A stretch of 13,117 nt of DNA from Acidobacteriaceae bacterium (GTDB lineage: Bacteria; Acidobacteriota; Terriglobia; Terriglobales; Acidobacteriaceae), in NCBI GenBank assembly GCA_003135495.1, contig PLBX01000506.1:908-14024 (forward strand). Reading direction: 5' to 3'. The first letter of the stretch is position 1. Every line of letters begins with the position of its first letter. Position numbers and translations under genes: made by a program. Shown here one piece after another: positions 1-7,495 of this stretch. The notes under the pieces were generated by a model. That model saw only the letters and a program-made list of their open reading frames with translations, was not told the origin of the DNA and ran no database searches.

Positions 1-525
1 CGGGAGCAACTGGCCAAGTACCGCCTCCATACTGTCGGCATGGTCTTCCAGTCTTTCAATCTGATACAGAGCATGTCATTGCTGGAAAATGTAGAGCTCC
101 CTATGCGTTTTGCGGAAGTCGATCGCAGCAATCGTTCCGCTCTTGCGCGCCAGTCGCTAGAACGCGTGGGCTTGAGCGGACGGCTTTCGCATCGGCCAAT
201 GGAACTCTCAGGCGGTGAACAGCAGCGCGCTTCGCTCGCGCGTGCACTCATCAACCGGCCCAAGCTGCTTCTGGCGGATGAACCAACGGGCAATCTGGAC
301 AGCCGCACCGGCACAGAGATTATGGAACTCATTTACAGCTTCAATCAGTCACTGGGCATGACTGTGCTGATGGTGACGCATGAGCAGGCATTGGCCGAGA
401 AGTATGCCGGGCGCATGGTGCATCTGGCGGACGGAAAACTCGTCGACGATGTATCCAACGACGACGTACCCAACATCTCGTCAGAGCCGGTGCAAGCGCC
501 AGCGCCGCACGGAGAAACACAATGA
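1..525 (+). CDS. ABC transporter ATP-binding protein, LolD/MacB-type (5' partial)
   Basis: This is the cytoplasmic ATPase of a MacB/LolCDE-type (type VII) ABC system, which hydrolyses ATP to drive the permease encoded next. The reading frame is open from the first base of the window, so the Walker A part lies upstream and the true start is not seen. Visible motifs, in order: Q-loop (VFQSFNL), signature LSGGEQQR, Walker B with the extended D-loop (LLLADEPTGNLDS), and H-loop (VTHE). EPTGNLD is typical of the LolD/MacB/FtsE group. A polar, Pro/Ala-rich tail of about 30 residues follows the last conserved strand. The stop overlaps the permease start as ATGA, so the two are co-translated. Whether the system exports a lipoprotein, peptide or drug cannot be told from sequence. 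Confidence 0.95.
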   Translation, partial: REQLAKYRLHTVGMVFQSFNLIQSMSLLENVELPMRFAEVDRSNRSALARQSLERVGLSGRLSHRPMELSGGEQQRASLARALINRPKLLLADEPTGNLDSRTGTEIMELIYSFNQSLGMTVLMVTHEQALAEKYAGRMVHLADGKLVDDVSNDDVPNISSEPVQAPAPHGETQ

Positions 526-1892
526 AGCTTTACGATGTCGCCGAGCTTGCTGTCCGCAACCTGCGTGAGTCCATCTTCCGCAATTCTCTGACAACAATCG
601 GCATCTCCGTCGGTGTGGCATCGTTGGTCGCGATGCTCTCGCTGGGCATTGGTCTCCAGCAGTTGGCTTCACGCCGGCTGCAAAAGTCCGGGCTGTTTGA
701 TACTGTCGTAGTGACCTCCAGGCGCGACCTTCGCAACTTCCGCGAACAGCGAGAGGAGGGCCCGGCACCGGCAGAGAGCCCGTTGCTGGATGAAACGGCG
801 CGCAAAAAGATCGCGGAAATCCCCGGCGTGCTCGAGGCCTATCCCGATATTAGGTTCGTCACGGATCTGCGCTTCGACAGCAAGCCGCACTTAACCATGG
901 TGGCTGGCGTCCCGTTCTCCGCCAAGAATAATAATGATGCTTTCGATGGCATGCAGGGCAGTTTCTTTTCGTCGGACGGGGCCGCGGAAGCCATCCTGCA
1001 GAAGTCTTTTGCCGAAGAACTGCTAGGCATCACATCCAAGCCGGGCACGAACACAACAAACATCTCCGAGTTGGCCAAGTCTCTTCTGGGGAAAGAGTTG
1101 ACGATGCGCTATGCGGAGCGCACCGTGTCTACCTCTTCCTCGTCTATCGGGCCGAGCGCTAGTGCGGCGTATTCGGTTGTCTCACGCGAACAAGTGCTGA
1201 AAATTGTGGGACTGACGGATCTCGATCCGGACAGCATGCGCGGCACGGCCCGCGCACGGGTCTTCCTGCCGCTCAAGCTCGCGCAGGATTTGCGCGTCGT
1301 GCAGTCCAACCTGCGTGACACTTCGGCCAACGACTTACCCAGCTATACCTCGCTTAGCGTACGGGTACAGAACCCCAATCGGGTTCCGGCGGTTGAAGAT
1401 GCCATCAGGAAGATGGGATTCGGAGCTTTCTCGATCGTCGATGCGACCCGCAGCATGCGCCAGTTTTTTGCCGTGCTCGACGGGTTCCTCGCGATCTTCG
1501 GCAGCCTCGCCTTGGCGGTTGCTTCCATCGGCATCGTGAATACGCTGGTGATGGCCATCCTCGAACGCCGGCGCGAAATCGGAATCATGAAGGCTATCGG
1601 GGCCAGCGACGCTGACGTGCGCGGGCTTTTCTTTGCTGAAGCCGGAGCCATGGGTCTGGTCGGTGGGGCAGCGGGAGTCACACTCGGCTGGGCGATCGGA
1701 CGCCTGATCAACTTCGGAATGAACATCTATCTTCAACGCCAAAATTTCCCTTCGGCGCAAATCTGGTCCGTGCCTCTGTGGCTTATTCTCGGCGCGATCG
1801 CTTTTTCCATCGTCGTAAGTTTGCTGGCGGGACTCTACCCGGCGTCCCGGGCTGCGCGTCTCGATCCAGTGCAGGCACTGCGCTACGAGTAA
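522..1892 (+). CDS. MacB/FtsX-family ABC transporter permease
   Basis: Inner-membrane permease of 456 residues, the partner of the ATPase upstream, sharing a 4-base ATGA overlap. It has the classic MacB layout. TM1 is near residues 21-45, preceded by an amphipathic stretch (LAVRNLRESIFRNSLTTIGI). A large periplasmic domain of about 270 residues follows. Three C-terminal TM segments lie near 316-345, 370-395 and 415-440. The FtsX-type loop ERRREIGIMKAIGAS follows TM2, and the C-terminus ends in LYPASRAARLDPVQALRYE, a hallmark of the family. Family knowledge: such permeases work by mechanotransmission, moving substrate out of the periplasm or outer leaflet, usually with a membrane-fusion partner. 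That partner is probably upstream of the window. The substrate is unknown. Confidence 0.95.
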   Translation: MKLYDVAELAVRNLRESIFRNSLTTIGISVGVASLVAMLSLGIGLQQLASRRLQKSGLFDTVVVTSRRDLRNFREQREEGPAPAESPLLDETARKKIAEIPGVLEAYPDIRFVTDLRFDSKPHLTMVAGVPFSAKNNNDAFDGMQGSFFSSDGAAEAILQKSFAEELLGITSKPGTNTTNISELAKSLLGKELTMRYAERTVSTSSSSIGPSASAAYSVVSREQVLKIVGLTDLDPDSMRGTARARVFLPLKLAQDLRVVQSNLRDTSANDLPSYTSLSVRVQNPNRVPAVEDAIRKMGFGAFSIVDATRSMRQFFAVLDGFLAIFGSLALAVASIGIVNTLVMAILERRREIGIMKAIGASDADVRGLFFAEAGAMGLVGGAAGVTLGWAIGRLINFGMNIYLQRQNFPSAQIWSVPLWLILGAIAFSIVVSLLAGLYPASRAARLDPVQALRYE

Positions 1893-1901
1893 ACTCGTCT
1901 G

Positions 1902-2771
1902 ATGCACCGCTGTTTGCGATGGCTGAAGCTGTTCTTAATTCCGTTTCTGGTCGTCCAGGCTCACTCGCAAAGCCGCATCGATTGCAACGCGCTGCAAAGC
2001 CGCATCCTCGGTGAAACCGTCCACTATTGCGTCATGTTGCCGCCCGGCTATGACACCGCAACTGCCGGTCATTCTCCGCGTCGTTATCCAGTGCTTTACT
2101 TTCTGCACGGACTCGGCGATAACGAACAGACTATATTCAAAGGCGGTGGATGGGACCTGATCCAGGACCTCCGTCAAAAAGGGCAGCTCTCCGATTTTCT
2201 GGTGGTCACGCCCGAAGGGAAACGTAGCTTCTACATCAACTCCGCCGACGGTCTTATACCTTACAGCGATTTCTTCATTCGCGAGTTCATCCCTTACATC
2301 GAGTCGCATTACTCGGTTCGCCGCGAGCGCTCCGCGCGAGCCATTAGCGGTTTTTCGATGGGCGGATACGGTGCGCTCCGGTTTGCGTTTGCCTATCCCG
2401 AACTATTCTCGTCGGTCAGCGCTCAGAGTGCCGCGCTCCTTACGGAACCGCCACATCAGAGCGGGCTGCTGGGAGCGGTGTTCGGCAATCCTATTGACCT
2501 TCGCCACTGGAACCAAAACAGTGCTTTTGTTCTTGCGAAGCGGAACCGGACATCGATACGGACATCAGGGTTGTCCATCTATTTTAACTGCGGCCGCGAA
2601 GATGAATTCGGATTCGATAAAGGAGCCTTGGAACTCCATCGGCAACTTCAGGCTGAAGGCATCCAACACGAATATCACATCTATCCCGGCAACCATGGCG
2701 CCGAGTATTTTCTGGCACACCTCGGAGAAGCGTTGCTGGTTCATTCCCGCGTTTTTGCCGCAGCGAAGTAG
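1902..2771 (+). CDS. Secreted esterase, alpha/beta hydrolase (esterase D / S-formylglutathione hydrolase-like fold)
   Basis: Predicted exported hydrolase of 289 residues. Residues 1-23 form a signal peptide: a basic start (MHRCLRWLK), a hydrophobic core (LFLIPFLVV) and a likely cleavage near AHS. The mature part matches the Putative esterase family (PF00756): YPVLYFLHGLGDNE forms the oxyanion-hole strand, and GFSMGG carries the nucleophile Ser152. Likely triad partners are Asp234 (in CGREDEFG) and His265 (in GNHGAEYF). Family members include feruloyl/acetyl-xylan esterases, S-formylglutathione hydrolases and mycolyltransferases. The signal peptide argues against the cytosolic formaldehyde-detoxification enzyme. 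The start lies 9 bases after the permease stop with no clear Shine-Dalgarno, so it may be read by coupling. Its substrate is not predictable. Confidence 0.88.
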   Translation: MHRCLRWLKLFLIPFLVVQAHSQSRIDCNALQSRILGETVHYCVMLPPGYDTATAGHSPRRYPVLYFLHGLGDNEQTIFKGGGWDLIQDLRQKGQLSDFLVVTPEGKRSFYINSADGLIPYSDFFIREFIPYIESHYSVRRERSARAISGFSMGGYGALRFAFAYPELFSSVSAQSAALLTEPPHQSGLLGAVFGNPIDLRHWNQNSAFVLAKRNRTSIRTSGLSIYFNCGREDEFGFDKGALELHRQLQAEGIQHEYHIYPGNHGAEYFLAHLGEALLVHSRVFAAAK

Positions 2772-2844
2772 CTCTGTCGAGTTCTGCGAAACAATGACGG
2801 TCCATAAAATGAACCTCCGCTGGACAGGTCGTGTCTAATCAAGA

Positions 2845-4671
2845 ATGGTGACTGCTCATTCCAGGGCCGGCGCCGGGGCGACGCGCCCTAAACTGCAGGC
2901 GGTTCTGCCCCTGGTGTGGGAACTCGTCCGCCCGCGCCGCGGGCTGTTGGCGGTTGGCTTCGTTTTGATGGCGATCAACCGCGTAGCCTCGCTGGTGCTG
3001 CCTTATTCCACCAGATATTTGATCGATAGCGTCATCATCAAGCGCAACATCCACTTGCTCAAGCCGCTTGTGCTCGGAGTATTGCTGGCGACTCTCATCC
3101 AGGGAATTACTTCCTTCTCGCTCACGCAATTACTTTCCAAGGCCGCGCAACGCCTGATCGCCGAACTTCGGCAGAAGGTGCAAGCTCATATCGGACGGTT
3201 GTCGGTCTCATTTCATGATTCGACCAAGAGCGGAGTGTTGGTATCGCGCATCATGACCGACGTAGAAGGCGTGCGCAACCTGATTGGTACTGGGCTGGTG
3301 GATCTTACCGGAGGCCTGCTCACGGCCGGGATCGCACTGGTGGTCCTGTTCCGAATCAGCGCGCTGATGACTGTGCTCGCATTCGGCTTCCTGTTGTGTT
3401 TTGGGCTTGCTCTAAAGAAAGCATTCCAGACGATCCGGCCGATCTTTCGCGATCGCGGCAAAATCACCGCCGAGGTTACTGGGCGTTTGACGGAATCTCT
3501 TGGTGGCGTGCGGGTCATAAAGGGCTATCACGCCGAGGATCGCGAGGAAAAAGTTTTTTCGCTGGGAGTAATGCGGTTGCTCGATAACGTGATGCGCACG
3601 CTGACCGCGAGTTCCATCATGGGCCTTTCGGCAAGCGTGCTGCTGGGAGTGGTGGGAGCTGTCATTATGTATGTCGGCGCGAAGCAGATTCTGGCTGGGT
3701 CGCTGACGATTGGCGGCTTTTTCACCTACACCTTGTTCATGGGCTTCCTGATCGCGCCCATCATGCAGATCGTTCAAATCGGCACTCAGATTACAGAGGC
3801 CCTGGCTGGGCTGGAACGTACGCACGAAATCCTGAAAGAGACTACGGAAGACAGCGACCCTCGGCGCACCGTCACTCTGCCGGCAATTGTAGGCAACATT
3901 GATTTCGAAGCAGTGAGATTTAGCTACGATGGCGCCCGCACTGTGCTGAACGATGTATCGTTTCACGCTGCCCCAGGCACGGTGACTGCATTGGTTGGAT
4001 CCTCGGGCTCCGGCAAATCGACGACCATCGGATTGATCTCGGCGTTCTATGTTCCGACTCGGGGCAAGGTTCTGGTGGATGGCATTGACTTGAGCACAGT
4101 GCGGCTCGATTCGTACCGCACGCAACTTGGTGTCGTATTGCAGGAGTCGTTTCTATTTGATGGGACGATCCGCGAGAATGTCATCTTCTCCCGGCCGGAT
4201 GCCAGCGAAGACGCGGTGCTGCGCGCCTGCCGGATTTCCCGGGTCGACGAATTTGCGGAGGGCTTTGCCGACAAGTACGATACGATTGTTGGTGAGCGCG
4301 GCGTGAAGCTATCGGGCGGACAACGCCAGAGGATCTCGATTGCCCGCGCTATTCTGGCCGAACCCCGCATCCTGATCCTGGACGAAGCCACCTCCAGCCT
4401 CGATTCCGAATCCGAGCAGATGATCCAGCAGGGCCTCTCCTACCTGATGCAGGGCCGCACGACCTTTGTTATTGCGCACCGCTTGTCGACCATTCGGCGC
4501 GCCGATCAGATCCTCGTGGTCGAGCAGGGACAGATCGTCGAACGCGGAACCCACGAAGAACTCTATGCGCTGCATGGACGCTATTTCGATCTCTACACCA
4601 AGCAGCATGGTCTGGAGAGCAATCTGTTCCTGGCGCCGGGGGAGGGTGATGCCACGCCGGGCTGGCAATGA
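2845..4671 (+). CDS. MsbA-like fused ABC exporter (TMD-NBD)
   Basis: Half-transporter of 608 residues expected to act as a homodimer in the inner membrane, exporting a lipid, peptide or drug. The N-terminal ABC_membrane domain spans about residues 20-320 with six predicted TM segments and the exporter coupling region (AELRQKVQAHIGRLSVSFHD; LTESLGGVRVIKGYHAE). The NBD starts near 345: Walker A GSSGSGKST about 385-393, Q-loop VVLQESFLFDGTIREN, signature LSGGQRQR near 489, Walker B ILILDEATSSLDS near 509, H-loop AHRLST near 544. Length and order are normal for MsbA/LmrA-type proteins. It is 73 bases after the esterase on the same strand; no strong ribosome site precedes the ATG. It is convergent with the Hsp70 gene, whose stop is 63 bases away. 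I do not assign it as true lipid A flippase. Confidence 0.93.
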   Translation: MVTAHSRAGAGATRPKLQAVLPLVWELVRPRRGLLAVGFVLMAINRVASLVLPYSTRYLIDSVIIKRNIHLLKPLVLGVLLATLIQGITSFSLTQLLSKAAQRLIAELRQKVQAHIGRLSVSFHDSTKSGVLVSRIMTDVEGVRNLIGTGLVDLTGGLLTAGIALVVLFRISALMTVLAFGFLLCFGLALKKAFQTIRPIFRDRGKITAEVTGRLTESLGGVRVIKGYHAEDREEKVFSLGVMRLLDNVMRTLTASSIMGLSASVLLGVVGAVIMYVGAKQILAGSLTIGGFFTYTLFMGFLIAPIMQIVQIGTQITEALAGLERTHEILKETTEDSDPRRTVTLPAIVGNIDFEAVRFSYDGARTVLNDVSFHAAPGTVTALVGSSGSGKSTTIGLISAFYVPTRGKVLVDGIDLSTVRLDSYRTQLGVVLQESFLFDGTIRENVIFSRPDASEDAVLRACRISRVDEFAEGFADKYDTIVGERGVKLSGGQRQRISIARAILAEPRILILDEATSSLDSESEQMIQQGLSYLMQGRTTFVIAHRLSTIRRADQILVVEQGQIVERGTHEELYALHGRYFDLYTKQHGLESNLFLAPGEGDATPGWQ

Positions 4672-4734
4672 CGTGGAGCCATCCAAGCAGAATGGGAATG
4701 AGCCGGCTGTCAGTGAGGTAATTCGATTCGTTCG

Positions 4735-6078
4735 CTAATGTCGAACTGAAGAAGAGTACGTGAAGATACGTGAGCCCGTCGCTTTCAGCGCCAAGCCGCG
4801 GGCCACTGACGTAAACTCGTTTCCGCCCCGAATTCGCTGCGCTCCAAATCGCTCTTCGAAGATTTTCCTTACGGCTGGAACAAATGAAGAACCACCCGTC
4901 AGGAATACCATATCCACATCCTTCGCATGCACGCCAGACGTGCTCAGGAGAGAATCGACGCATCCTGCGATCTGTCCAAGCTCCTCAGAAATCCACTCCT
5001 CGAAGGATGCTCGCTCCACGACCGCCACCAGATCCTCAAACCCGTCCGAAAACCGGAACGTGGCAACAGGGTCTTTGGACAAATCGCACTTCACTTTTTG
5101 CACAGCGCGGTGGAGGTGGAATCCCAGATCTTCTTTTATGAAGTGAATGAGCGCCCCGATTTTCTCTGGTTCAAGTGATTGCGCGTGAACGCCCCTTAGC
5201 ATGTCTAGTACGTCTTTGGCTCGCAATAGAGACAGATGATGCCAGCGCTCTAACCTGATGTAGACCCAGTTTGGAACCGTTAGAATCTTGTCGAGTGAAC
5301 GCAACTGCGATCCGGCGCCCAGGGCCGGAGACACTAGGTGCCTGATGATCTTTGCATCGAAGGCATCGCCCGCTATGCCCACTCCCGCGTTACCCACGAT
5401 GTCGCCCGAGACTCTGCCTCTTTGGCGAATGGTAGGGCCAACATGAACCAGGGAGAAATCACTGGTACCACCGCCGAAATCCCCTATAAGAATGAGCTCG
5501 TCATGATCGAGCATGGATTCGTAGTAATGAGCCGCCGCCACCGGCTCCATTTCGAACTCTACGGACTCATAGCCGGCTGACTCAAAGGCCGATCGAAGCC
5601 GGCCTTCTGCATAACTGTCGTCTTCCTCCTTCTCCGCTCCTGAAAAATGAACTGGCCTTCCGACTACCGCCGACCTGATGTCGATACCAAACTGTTGTTC
5701 CGCTTTTTCGCGCAGGTCCCTGAGAATCCTGGCGATCAGATCCTCAAGCTTGTACCTTCGACCGAAGACTTCCGTGCCCTGAAGAGTGCGACTGGTCAGG
5801 AACGACTTGAGGGATTGAATCAGGCGACCCTTCGCGTCCGCGGACAGATAGTGCTCAATGCCTTCTGGACCGGTCCACGATTTCAGAACATTCGCGCCGC
5901 CTTCCTTTACCTGCTGAAGATAGAGCAGAGACCGATACGAATCAGTCAGCTCCCCCAAGTATGGGAACTCGGCAAGCCGAACCTCGTCCGGATTATCGGC
6001 ACAGGCGATGGAACTGTTCGTTGTCCCAAAGTCTATGCCGATGGCGCCTTGGCTTGTTTTGGGCACTCGTGAAGACAT
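4735..6078 (-). CDS. Hsp70-family ATPase, YegD-like, without substrate-binding domain
   Basis: The protein has 447 residues from the chosen start. It contains the actin/Hsp70 ATPase core: phosphate-1 loop GIDFGTTNS at 14-22, phosphate-2 loop IGDFGGGTSDF at 198-208, and adenosine motif VFLTGGSSFVPAVRKIF at 391-407. The DnaK peptide-binding beta-sandwich and lid are absent, and the length matches the E. coli YegD group (about 450). Family knowledge: these are atypical Hsp70s of poorly known function, so a general chaperone role should not be assumed. An ATG at 6144 is also in frame, but the one at 6078 has GGAGAG seven bases upstream and places the phosphate-1 loop at the usual distance, so I prefer it. 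The gene is divergent from the exonuclease gene and convergent with the ABC exporter. Confidence 0.9.
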   Translation of the reverse strand: MSSRVPKTSQGAIGIDFGTTNSSIACADNPDEVRLAEFPYLGELTDSYRSLLYLQQVKEGGANVLKSWTGPEGIEHYLSADAKGRLIQSLKSFLTSRTLQGTEVFGRRYKLEDLIARILRDLREKAEQQFGIDIRSAVVGRPVHFSGAEKEEDDSYAEGRLRSAFESAGYESVEFEMEPVAAAHYYESMLDHDELILIGDFGGGTSDFSLVHVGPTIRQRGRVSGDIVGNAGVGIAGDAFDAKIIRHLVSPALGAGSQLRSLDKILTVPNWVYIRLERWHHLSLLRAKDVLDMLRGVHAQSLEPEKIGALIHFIKEDLGFHLHRAVQKVKCDLSKDPVATFRFSDGFEDLVAVVERASFEEWISEELGQIAGCVDSLLSTSGVHAKDVDMVFLTGGSSFVPAVRKIFEERFGAQRIRGGNEFTSVARGLALKATGSRIFTYSSSVRH

Positions 6079-6085
6079 TCGGGAT

Positions 6086-6091
6086 CTCTCC
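6086..6091 (-). promoter_or_regulatory. Ribosome binding site deciding the Hsp70 start
   Basis: On the minus strand GGAGAG lies seven bases before the ATG at 6078. The upstream in-frame ATG at 6144 has no comparable site, so this supports the shorter, 447-residue product. Confidence 0.6.
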
Positions 6092-6188
6092 AAGTTGGGG
6101 AGTGCAGGACTCCACGAGTGTTTGGGGTGAGACAATCCTATCACTCACAATTTCACGCGCAGGCGGTCTGATGCTGCAAAGCAAACAG

Positions 6189-6216
6189 TTGATTGACCCC
6201 AGACCCCTCCTATACG
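6189..6216 (+). promoter_or_regulatory. Candidate sigma70-type promoter of the exonuclease gene
   Basis: TTGATT (6189-6194) and TATACG (6211-6216) are 16 bases apart, and each matches the sigma70 consensus at four of six positions. A start about 7 bases downstream would fall at 6223-6224, only one or two bases before the TTG codon at 6225, which would make the message leaderless. The region is the 146-base gap between two divergent genes, where a promoter must exist, but the boxes are weak. Confidence 0.3.
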
Positions 6217-6224
6217 GTTAGGCC

Positions 6225-7103
6225 TTGGACATCTATCTAATTGACGGCACATACGAGTTGTTTCGGCATTACTACGCGCTGCCGTCTGCCCGAGATGAGG
6301 ATGGGCGGGAGGTCGCCGCGGTGCGCGGCGTTCTTGCTTCAGTTCTGGGCATGCTGAAGGGCGGCGCGACGCATGTCGCCGTCGCAACCGATCACATCAT
6401 CGAATCGTTTCGCAATGGACTGTGGAGAGACTACAAAACCAGCGAAGGCATCGAAGCCGACCTCCTGGCACAATTCCCTTTGTTGGAAGAAGTGCTGTCG
6501 GCGGCGGGCATCATTGTCTGGCCGATGGTTGAGTTCGAGGCGGACGATGCACTCGCCGCGGCGGCGCACGCGGCCGATCAAGACGCGCGTGTCGAACACG
6601 TTATCATTTGCACACCGGACAAGGACCTCGCCCAATGCGTGAGGGGTACGCGCATTGTGCAACTGAATCGCCGGACCCGCGTGACCATAGACGAAGCAGG
6701 TGTAATTCAGAAGTTCGGTGTACCTCCGACATCAATCCCTGATTATCTGGCGCTGGTGGGCGATGCCGCGGATGGCTATCCGGGGCTGCGAGGCTGGGGC
6801 GCGAAGTCGTCGGCTGCCGTTCTCTCGAAGTTCGGCCATCTCGAATCCATTCCCGCGGACGACCGGGAGTGGCACGTAAACGTGTCCAACGCGGCCCTCG
6901 CAGACACCCTGTCCCGTGAGCGGGAAAACGCACTGCTTTTTCGCACACTCGCCACGCTTCGGACTGACATCGCACTCTTCGACGATGTGGACGAGTTGCG
7001 CTGGAAGGGCCCCACACCCGCTTTCGCTGCGCTTGCAGCCAGGCTGGACGCCGCGATCACCGACGCTCGGCGACCTGTTCTTCGATCCGCAGCGCGACGA
7101 TAA
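6225..7103 (+). CDS. Stand-alone 5'-3' exonuclease / flap endonuclease (PolA N-terminal type)
   Basis: The protein has 292 residues, about the size of the 5'-nuclease domain of DNA polymerase I, with no polymerase attached. Metal-binding and catalytic motifs are present: LIDG with Asp7; FEADD at 104-108; TPDKD with Asp132 and Asp134; and the helix-three-turn-helix LVGDAADGYPGLRGWGAKS with Asp180 and Asp183, equal to the usual GDSSDNIPGVPGIGEKT. Family knowledge: such enzymes remove 5' flaps and RNA primers using divalent metal. The start is TTG: a TAG stop lies two codons upstream in the same frame, so no ATG or GTG start is possible. No Shine-Dalgarno is visible. Its role beside an intact-looking Hsp70 and an AbiE-like locus is unknown; both repair and accessory roles are possible. 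Confidence 0.9.
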   Translation: MDIYLIDGTYELFRHYYALPSARDEDGREVAAVRGVLASVLGMLKGGATHVAVATDHIIESFRNGLWRDYKTSEGIEADLLAQFPLLEEVLSAAGIIVWPMVEFEADDALAAAAHAADQDARVEHVIICTPDKDLAQCVRGTRIVQLNRRTRVTIDEAGVIQKFGVPPTSIPDYLALVGDAADGYPGLRGWGAKSSAAVLSKFGHLESIPADDREWHVNVSNAALADTLSRERENALLFRTLATLRTDIALFDDVDELRWKGPTPAFAALAARLDAAITDARRPVLRSAARR

Positions 7104-7420
7104 TCGAGTGTAGGTCGCAAGACGGCGCATAATCTAAGGCGACTGCTCTCCGCAAGTGCAGAATTGATTGTGATTTCGCGCTCAGCTCCGTTTCACCGGG
7201 TTCGCCCGAGGACGATCGGTCCTCCGTCGCTGGACGGCAGATCGTCGATCGCGTAAGCAAAGCCCTCCTCCTCTATGAGCCATTCTTTGGGCGTGGGGAA
7301 CATAATTTGTTGGTCAAAGCCCGTTTCTTGCGTGGGAGGCGCCGTGTTGACCCTACCCAAATTTTAGCCGTCGTTTTTGTAAGTGTAGTTGAATCATTAA
7401 CTTAACTTTGATATCTTGAT

Positions 7421-7453
7421 TTTCGTGTTTGCGAAATTTGGTTGTATACGAAA
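7421..7453. repeat. Three TTTCG/CGAAA boxes, candidate operator of the AbiE-like operon
   Basis: TTTCG at 7421-7425 and CGAAA at 7432-7436 form an inverted pair with a 6-base spacer. A second CGAAA lies at 7449-7453. The longer words GCGAAATTT (7431-7439) and ACGAAACTT (7448-7456) form an imperfect direct repeat with a 17-base step. They sit next to the candidate -10 box and about 45-75 bases before the gene. AbiEi proteins are known to bind inverted repeats in their own promoter, which makes an autoregulatory operator plausible; this is inference. Confidence 0.35.
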
Positions 7454-7468
7454 CTTTTCCTTTACAAT
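7438..7468 (+). promoter_or_regulatory. Candidate promoter of the AbiE-like operon
   Basis: TACAAT at 7463-7468 matches the -10 consensus at five of six positions. The -35 side is weak: TTGGTT at 7438-7443 (19-base spacer) or TTGTAT at 7442-7447 (15-base spacer). Transcription would begin near 7475, leaving a leader of about 20 bases before the GTG at 7496. Confidence 0.35.
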
Positions 7469-7495
7469 TGCTTTCCTGATTGAGAAAATCTCCTC

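Larger units (their letters stand above)
7104..7495. other. Non-coding stretch, AT-rich toward its right end
   Basis: I see no convincing gene in these 392 bases. The left two thirds have ordinary composition. On the minus strand 7193-7303 could encode 36 residues (starting MFPTPKEWLIEEEG), without a Shine-Dalgarno and extending open to a stop further upstream, so it may be a gene remnant. From about 7370 to 7495 the sequence becomes markedly AT-rich and carries the promoter-like and repeat elements listed separately, just before the AbiEi-like gene. Confidence 0.6.

Noticed and set aside
3412..4125. 237-codon minus-strand open frame inside the ABC exporter gene
   Set aside because: It is a shadow of the plus-strand coding sequence, which has all ABC motifs; no family resemblance on the minus strand.
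6079..6144. Longer N-terminus for the Hsp70 gene from the ATG at 6144
   Set aside because: The extra 22 residues lie outside the Hsp70 fold, and the downstream ATG has a good ribosome site at proper spacing.
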